NCBI GenBank assembly: GCA_021817945.1 | Contig: JAKAFL010000007.1 | Location: 1-64,000 of the forward strand | DNA: 64,000 nucleotides | Direction of reading: 5' to 3' | Origin: a bacterium | GTDB lineage: Bacteria > Verrucomicrobiota > Verrucomicrobiia > Limisphaerales > UBA11358 | Shown here: in pieces, positions 26,629-35,600 of the stretch | Layout: the number at the start of each line of letters is the position of its first letter | Numbering within the stretch: position 1 is the first letter of the stretch | Made by a program: the position numbers and the translations under genes | The notes under the pieces: model-generated | Database searches by the model: none | What the model saw: the letters and a program-made list of their open reading frames with translations, nothing else | Told to the model about the DNA's origin: nothing

Positions 26629-29600
26629 ATGAAACGTACATTTTGGATTTTAACCTGCCTCGCCATTGTTTTGGCCGGCGCCTGGCTGGGATGGCAATGG
26701 AGCCATTCCACGAATGGGGGGGCGGGCAGGCCCTCTTCACCGGTGGTTTCACCCCGGCTATCCTCCACCGCGTCCGGGGGCAAAACCGTTTCTGGAAAAT
26801 CCTCGCATGCCGGTTTCCTGCAAGGCACCAATCAACTGGCCTGGCGGCTTTCCAACACGCCGAAAAAGCTGGGGCAATTGTTGACCAATCCCCATGCCAT
26901 CCTGCTTCAAAACGCCCTGATTGACACCACCGCGAGCATTGGCGCACTGAACATACCGCCCCTGTTGCAGGCCCAGGGTGATCCGGGGGCTTACATTGTC
27001 CAGGCCCGGGGCGTGATCACGCCCGCATTCCGGGCGGCCTTGCAGCAGGTGAGCGGACGCATCGTTTCCTATATTCCCAATAATGCCTACCTGGTCCAGG
27101 CCACGGCCTCCGCCGCAGGCGAACTGGTCGGCAGCCCGCTGGTTCAGTCTGTCATCCCTTACCAGCCGTATTTCAAATTGCAGCCCACCCTGCTGGCTTT
27201 GGCGGCGCAGAACGATCCCATTCCACCGGCCACGATGCTGACGGTGGGTCTTTTCAGCGCCAATTCCGTTTCCATCCTTGAGCAATCGGGTTTTCAACCC
27301 GTGGGCGCTGCCGAACCTTCGCCTTTTGGCGGACAAATCGTCAAAGTGCTGGCATCCTCCCGCAGCACGCTCGCGGAACTGGCCTCCCTTCCGGTGGTGC
27401 AGGCTGTTGAACTGGGCCACACCCGGGTGGAAGCCAATGACCTGGCACGGGTCACCATGGGAATCTCCACGGACACCGTGACCAACGCCAACTGGCTGGG
27501 CTTGGACGGGCAGGGGGTGACGGTGGAAATGAATGATTCAGGCGTGGATGCCACCCATCCGGATTTTTCCGCCAACCGCGTGACGGGCGACTCCGCCATC
27601 AGCCTGACGGACACCAACGGCCACGGCACCCATGTGGCCGGCATCATCGCCGGAAACGGATCGGAATCCCACACGGTAAATCCGCCACCCCAAGGTTCCG
27701 TGACCAATGCTGATTTTCGCGGCAAGGCGCCTCTTGCCTCGTTGTATGTGGTGGGCGGGGTGGACGAGGCCAATGGGAATGGCATTCCTGATTTTTACCT
27801 CCAACAACAGCCTGCCCTGACCAATGCCTTGATTTCCAACAACAGTTGGGCCTATGCGGGTGATAACAACTACGACCTGGCCGCCGCCAGTTATGACGCC
27901 GCCACGCGTGATGCCATGCCATTGGTACCCGGCCCGCAGCCCGTGTTGTACGTGTTTGCCGCAGGCAATGACGGAGGTGGATCCAGCGACGGCACCGGCG
28001 GCAATGCAGACACGATCCTCTCGCCAGGCACCGCTAAAAACGTGATCACCGTGGGCGCCCTGGAACAACTGCGCGACCTGACCAACGTCATTACCGACGT
28101 GACTTTCGGTCAGACCAACTCAGGGCCGTTTTGGCAGAGCCAGTCCGATTCCAGCAACCAGGTGGCCTATTATTCCGCCCGTGGCAATGTGGGGGTGAAC
28201 ACCGAGGGGCCATTCGGCCGTTTCAAGCCGGACGTGGTCGCGCCAGGCTCCTGGGTGGTATCCTGCCGTTCGTCCGAATGGGATACCAATGCCTATTACA
28301 ATCCCACCAACCAGACCCCTACTGTCTATACCGACCAGACGGTCACCACGAATGTTCTTCAGTACTACAACGTGACCGTGCCGCCCAACGCGGTGAGCGT
28401 GACGATTCAAATCACGTCGAACCAGTTCACCACCGTGTTTCCCCCCGGCCTGGTGATTTATGCCCAGCAATCCGGCTACCCGGATCCCGTTAACGCGGCT
28501 GGTTCGATAGATGAGACCACCTACAATAACACACTGGCGATTCCGCCGGGGGGCGGCAATCTCACGATTCCCAACATTGCAGGGAATGGATTTGATTTTG
28601 CCGTGGGCGACACAACCAACGTGGCGGTGAATTACAATCTGACGGTGACGATTGACACCACCAACAGCACGGGGGGCAACGAGGAACAGGTGCTGGAGCA
28701 GTTGAACCAAACCCTGGCGCCTTGGTACCGGTATGAAAGCGGCACCAGCATGGCTGCGCCCGCTGTTTCCGGCATGCTGGCGCTGGTGCAGCAGTATTTG
28801 CAGTCGGACCTCGGGGTTGTTCCAAGCCCCGCCTTGCTCAAGGCCATGCTGATCAATGGCACGCGTTCCCTGGGCAGCTATTTCTTATCCGTGACCAATG
28901 ATCTGAACACGGAGGGCTGGGGTCTGCCCAACATCCAGTATGCGCTCCCCGTGACGACCAGCAACCTTACCAGTATTGGATCGTTTTCCACCACGCCGAT
29001 GTTTTTTGTCAATCAAAGCCCCACCAATGCGCTGGCCACGGGGCAGAGTCATACTTACGTGGTCACCATCAACACCAATGCCGCGGATTCCCCGCAATCC
29101 TACCAGTTGCAAGCCACGCTGGTCTGGACGGATCCGCCGGGTGATCCCTCCGCCGCCGTCAAGCTGGTCAATGGATTGGAATTGATCATCACCAATCTCG
29201 ACACCGGCGACGTGTTTATCGGCAATGACATCAATGGCAATGCGGGATACAACATGCCGACTCCCACCAATACGGCGCCCAACATTGACACGGTCAACAA
29301 CGTGGAAAACATCATCATACCTCCGGTCCTGGGCGGGCATTACTCGGTGACGGTGCTTGGACGGGATGTGAACGTGAATGCGGTGACCGAGCAGACCAAC
29401 GACGTGGTGCAGGATTTTGCGTTGGTGGTCTCGGTGGGGGAGGGCGAGGCGCCGGATGCCATTTCGTCGGTGACCGACCAGGGCATTGCGAGCAACCTGA
29501 CTGCAGACCAGGATGTGACCTATGTGGGAACCACCAACCAGGCCCTGTTCAACCAGTTTGTGGGCGCCAACACGCCGTTTCAGGGCACAAACCAGGTGGG

Positions 29601-32600
29601 TTTGGGGTCCAACACCATTTGGGGCGCCAATGGCGCGCTGACTTTGGGAATGACCAACCAGTGGCATTTCTACGTGGTCACCAACAATGCGCTGGATGCC
29701 AACGGACAATCCTTTGATGTGACCAACGCGGGGTTCATCACTTTCAACGCCTATGATCTTTCCATTCCCCGCATGGGTGTGTACGAGGAGGCGAATCCCG
29801 CCAACGCCACGCGGCCCCAGGCGGACATTGACCTTTACGTGACAACCGATCCCGGGCTCACCAACCTGAGCCCTGTCACGCTGTCCAACTGCCTTGCGGG
29901 GGTGAACAACAGCGGCGTGTCCCTGACCCGGGGCGGCACTGAAGCCGTGGTCTTCACCAATTCCCATCCCGGCGAGGTTTATTACGTGGGGGTGATATCC
30001 GAGGATCAAATGGCCTCGGAATATTCTTTCATTCCCATTTTCACTTCCACGCCGTTCAGCCAGTTGCTTCCCAATGGCGATGAGCTGGTCAACGGCCTTT
30101 TGCTTCCCGCCTACATCCCCGACGGCTCGCCCGCTGTTCCGGGCACCACCAATATCTTTGCGATCGCCACATCTCCGATGACGATTCAAAATGTCGTGGT
30201 CACCAACCTGAACCAGCACCAGAATTTCGGGGATTTGATCGGCGCGCTGAGCTTCAGCGGTTCCACCGCCATCCTGAACAACCACGACGGGCTGGGCAAC
30301 ACGTACAACACCATCACACCGCTGGTCTATGATGACAGCCCCACCCCCAGTGCCGGCTCCAGGAATTCGGATGGCCCGGGCAACCTGCTGCAATTTCAGG
30401 GCAAGTCTGCGGTTGGCGTATGGATTTTAAATGAGACAGACGATTCCCAGGGCGCCACCGGCCAGGTGAGCCAGCTTTCGCTTCTCATTCAGCCCCACCT
30501 GAATCTTCTCTTTCCGGGCATCGTCGTGGCCATTCCAGCCGGAGGATGGTTTTCGGATTATGTGTCAGTCCCCCCGGGTTTCACCAACCTCACCTTTTTC
30601 GCCACCAACTTGCCGCCGCTGGTCAGCCCTCCGCTGCAAATGTATGAAAAATTCGGCTCGGCGCCGACGGCCAGCATTTATGATTTTGCAGAAGGCCTGA
30701 CCAATACCGTGGTTCCTGGCGGTAATCCCGGCAATTCCATCTCCATCGGACCTCCCTTGGACATTGGAAATTATTTCATCAGCATCTACAACCCCGGCTC
30801 CAGCCCGGCCAACGTTTATATCGCGGCCTCGCTGGGCATAGACACGTCCATCAACGATACCTTCAACTATGCCTCCACCGGTCCCACGCCGCTGCCGCCG
30901 GATGTGGTGACGATGAGTTCGCCCATCTCGGTGACCGCCACCCAGTTGGTGGAGTCGGCCAGCGTGGGGTTGGTGGTGAAATCCCCGCAAATTTCAGACA
31001 TGACCTTCACCTTGGTCAGCCCCACGGGCCAGCGCATATTGCTGATGGAAAACCGGGGCGGCTTGAATACGAGTGGCGCAGGATCGGTCTTTACCTACAC
31101 CAATGTGCTTAATTCCACAGCCACGGGCGGCGCGGCGACAAGCACCAACATCCTGGCCACTTCGGGATCTGCCACCACAGTGCCCATATCCTATAATTTT
31201 TATGCCATTCCGGATGAAATGACCGTTTACGAGGGCAATAATCCCGCCACGTTTAACACGAATTCCAGCGCATTTCTTTATGACACGACCTTGACCAATG
31301 GCGCGGGAAACTTCACGGTCACGGTCCAGCCGGGATTCACCAACCTGACCATCATCATGAACCAGTTTGGCAATCCAGACGTGGGGTCGGGCGGGGATGC
31401 CTGGGTGTACACCGCAGGCGCGCCCGTGACCAATTTCCAGTATCTCACTTTTACCGAAGACACCAACCTGGCCAGTGTTCCCATCAAGTTTGCAGTCCCG
31501 CCATTCAGCTTTTCACCCTCCAACCCGCCCAACTATGTTTTGAGCGACTTTTCCACCTCGCCTCCGGGGCTGTACACGGCTCCCACCAACATCCCGGATG
31601 CCTATGGAGGCTGGTCCGTGCCAACCAACCTGCAAACCTTGGGCGTGGTGGTCAACAGCACCAATGTTGAAGTCGTGACCAACAACCTGTTCCTGACCAA
31701 CAATTATGTGAGCGTGGTTTCTGATCCAGCTCATACGCCGGGAGACGGATCCACGTCCAACATTCTTGCGCTGGCGAAGGGATCCATCACGCGTGTGATT
31801 CCCACCGTGCCTGGCAATATATACAATGTCACCTTCTGGTATCGCGGGCCGGATATTGCCTCCTGGTGGCGTGGCGAGGGAAATGCGGGGGATTCTTCCG
31901 ATCCCGAAAACAATGGCAACAACGGGTCGCTGGTGGGCTTGTTTAACTTTCCTGCCGGGGAAGTGGGCCAGGCGTTTGACTTTTTCAACGGCGGAAATGA
32001 GTTTCAATTCGCGGGCACCAACGCCTATGTGCAAGTGCCCCAAAGCGCCTCACTGGATGTGGGGCAATCCAGCGGGTTCACCGTGGAAGGCTGGATCAAC
32101 CCCACCAACGTGTCCAGGACGCAGCCCCTGGTGGAATGGCTGGCACACGTTCCCACGAACTCGCTCGACACCAACATAGTGATCAAAGCCGGTCCCTACC
32201 TGGACCGGGCCACGGGTGATTATTTCTACCTGCTGGGTTCCACGGACTGGGTCACTTCCGAACAGTGGGCCCAGGACCTGGGCGGCCATCTCGCCACAGT
32301 CACCACTGCCAACCTCCAAAACTGGATTTTTGACAATTTCGCCGGATCAGGCATCCACAATCGCAACCTGTGGCTTGGCCTCACCAACATTGGCCCCAGC
32401 TATGTTTGGTCCTCCGGCGGCACCAACACCGGTTATTTCAACTGGCTGTCTGGCCAGCCGGATAACACCTGCTCCACGGCCACTTACACGGGAATGCTGG
32501 GTGCCACCAACAACCAGGCGGGGCTTTGGCTGTTGGTGGATGACCAGGGGGTGGCTTGCAGTGCGCCCAATGTGACCAATGCCTTTTATGGAGTCGCCGA

Positions 32601-35600
32601 GGTGCCTGGCTTGCAGCCCAATGGCGTTCAATTCTGGATCTCGGCCACCAACACGCCCGGTTCAACCAACGCCCCCTTCACCACGGCCCATGGTGCCCTG
32701 TACGCCGACATTGTGGACACCAGCAATGTGGACCACGAAATCTATTCCGCCCCCGGTCTTTTGACCAACAATGTCTTCCAGCACGTGGCCCTGACCTATG
32801 ACACGAACAGCGGCATGGCCATGCTTTACCTGGATGGCACCAATGTGGCTTCCACCAACTTTGGTTCGGCCTTTGTCCCCAAGACCTCCGGCGACCTGTT
32901 GCTGGGGCGGGACATGTCCGCCAGCACCAATGATTATTACGGCGGTTTGATGGATGAAATAAGCGTGTACCGCCGCTCGCTTTCCCCTGCTGAAATTCTG
33001 GCCATCTACCAGGCTTCCGCGCTGACCACCAACCGCCTGGCGGGCAAGTTTAATGGCTCCGTGGCGCCTCCCTATAACCTGGCGGAAGCCGCGGTTTCTT
33101 TTGGCAGTTCTTCCAATGTCATCTTTGGGGTGAACAACCTTTGGGAGATGAACAGTTATACCTTCACAGCCACCACCAACGTCATGCCCCTGACCATTTC
33201 AGGCATCGAGCCAGGCATGTTGCTGGATGATTTTCAGGTTTCCCAGGCCCCTGCCACAAACCTCTACTACCTCCCGGAACAGTCCCTGACCGGCCTGAAT
33301 GGAAGCCCCGCCGCCGGAAATTGGACATTGCAGATATGGAACAATCTCACCGGCGCCCTGGTCACGAATGTGTCCGAATTGCTGAGTTGGAACTTGTCCC
33401 TGGTTCTCCAATCCAATTCCACCTTTGCCGCCTCGTTGTCGCCGGATTCGCCGCTTACGACCACCGTGCCGGGCGGCCAGATTGTCTATTATCAGGTCAA
33501 TGTGCCGTCTTGGGCCCATTTTGCCACCAACCTTATCGTGAGTTCCACGCTGCCGGTGGATTTGTTGTTCAATCCCACCAATACCCCCACGGGCGCGGGA
33601 CCTGGAGACCAGACGCTGCTGCCCCTCGGCACCAGTGGAACAAGCCCCGCCGTGGCGGTGAATTCGCCTCTGCCTTACTCCGCGCTCCAGGCCGGTTCCT
33701 CCTATATTCTCGGCGTGGAAAATCCCAATTCCACCCCGGCACAAGTTGTCCTTCAGGTGAATTATGACATGGTGTCCCTCACCAATGGCGTGCCTTTCAC
33801 CACCTATCTCACCAACAACGCAGCCCTGCAATATTTCCAGTACACCGTGGCGAGCAATGCCGCCGCCGCCACCTTCCAGGTCTTGAAATCGGACGGGGAT
33901 GTGGACCTGGTCCTGAGCCGCGGCGCCCCGCTGCCCAACCTGACCAACGCCACCTACGGCAGCTTTAATGGCACCAACCTGGATGAAACCATCTATGTCC
34001 TCACCAATTCCGCCCCGGTGCCCGTCTCCCCCGGCACGTGGTTTATGGGTGTGTTCAAGCGCCAGGCCGGAACGGTGGACTTCAGTGTGCTGGCCCGGGA
34101 ATTGGACGTGACCAATGCCATCACCAACTCCGTCAGCCTTGTTGCCCTGCAAAATGGCGTGCCTGCCAATGGCGTCACCGGGCCGGGCGCGGACCTGACC
34201 AATTTCTATTCCTTCACCGAGTCTGCGGCAACCCAGCAAGGAGCCACGAATTATGGGGTGATGTTTGAACTCTATAACATGAATGGCAATGCCGACCTCC
34301 TGGTCCAGACCAATGGCCTGCCTTTGGGTCCGCCGTTTTTCCAAACCAGCCAGAACCGCGGGGTCAACCCGGAAACCATCCTTGTTTTCACCAATGCCTC
34401 TTATACCAACATTGACATGACTTATTACCTGGGAGTGCCCAGCCATGAACTGACCAATGTGCAGTTCACCATTGTGGCGGAGGTCATGACCAATGCCTAT
34501 TTCCCGGGCTTCCCGGGGGCTTCCGGGGCAGGCGGCGGCGCCGTGGGCGCGGGTCATGCCGGAACCGACAGCTCGGTCTATCATGTCATCAGTTTAAATG
34601 ACAGCGGCCCTGGCACCCTCCGTGATGCCATCAATTCCACCAACCGCACCGTCGTGTTTGATCTCTCCGGCCAGATCACTCTTCAGTCCCCGCTCGTTAT
34701 CACCCAATCATTCCTCACCGTGGATGGCCAGACCGCCCCCGGTGGTGGCATCACCATTGTCGGGGACATGACCGCCGTGCGCGGCGCCCATGACGTGATC
34801 CTCAGGGATTTGAGGGTGCGCAGCCCGGGAATTGATGATGGCATCCAATTTCTCATGGCCTCGAATATCCTGGCCGATCACCTTTCCGCAGAATGGACTT
34901 CGAACAGCCTGTTGTCGGTTTTGAATTCGTCCAACGTCACGGTCCAGTGGTCCATTCTTTCCAAGACCCTCCTGCAAGGCACCAATAACCCTGTTGACGC
35001 GGTTCGTTTGCGTGATGGGGCGGGGCAATTGAGTCTCAATCATGACTTGTTTGCGGATGACGATTCCGGGGTCCCGCGCTTGGGCGATAATTTGGCCCTG
35101 GATTTTGTCAACAATGTGGTTTTCAACTGGGGTTCCCTGCCGGGTTACTCAACCAATGATGCCGCCAATAACCCCGGCGGATTCACCAATGAATTGAATG
35201 AGTCCTGCAATTATTTCATCGCAGGGTCCAATTCAATCCTTCCTGGAATTGCTTTTGCTGGTGGTTCCTTCAATACCTGGATTTTCCAGACCAATAACTT
35301 CATGGATTCCAATACCAACGGCATCCTTGATGGCGCAAATACCCAGTGGCAAATGTTTTCGGGCCTCTTCACGTCTGTGGGCCATCCTTTCCCGATCATC
35401 CCGCCCCCGACGGATGAGGCGTTTCTGGCCTACGAAAAAGTGCTGGATTTCAGCGGCGCCAACGATCCTGCGCGCGATTCGGTGGACCAACTGGTGGTCA
35501 CCAACGTGCGCACCCAAACCGACATCATGGATGCGGTTGCAGGCATTTCCCCCGTGCCCGCCAGCCAGCCCGTTTATCTGGACACGGATCAGGATGGAAT

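Noticed and set aside
28885-30393. 502-residue minus-strand frame inside the giant subtilase gene (and a similar 461-residue frame at 33199-34584)
   Set aside because: Both are antisense to ACC-AAT-rich coding sequence, which rarely yields stops on the other strand. Their His/Gly/Arg-rich translations resemble no protein family.
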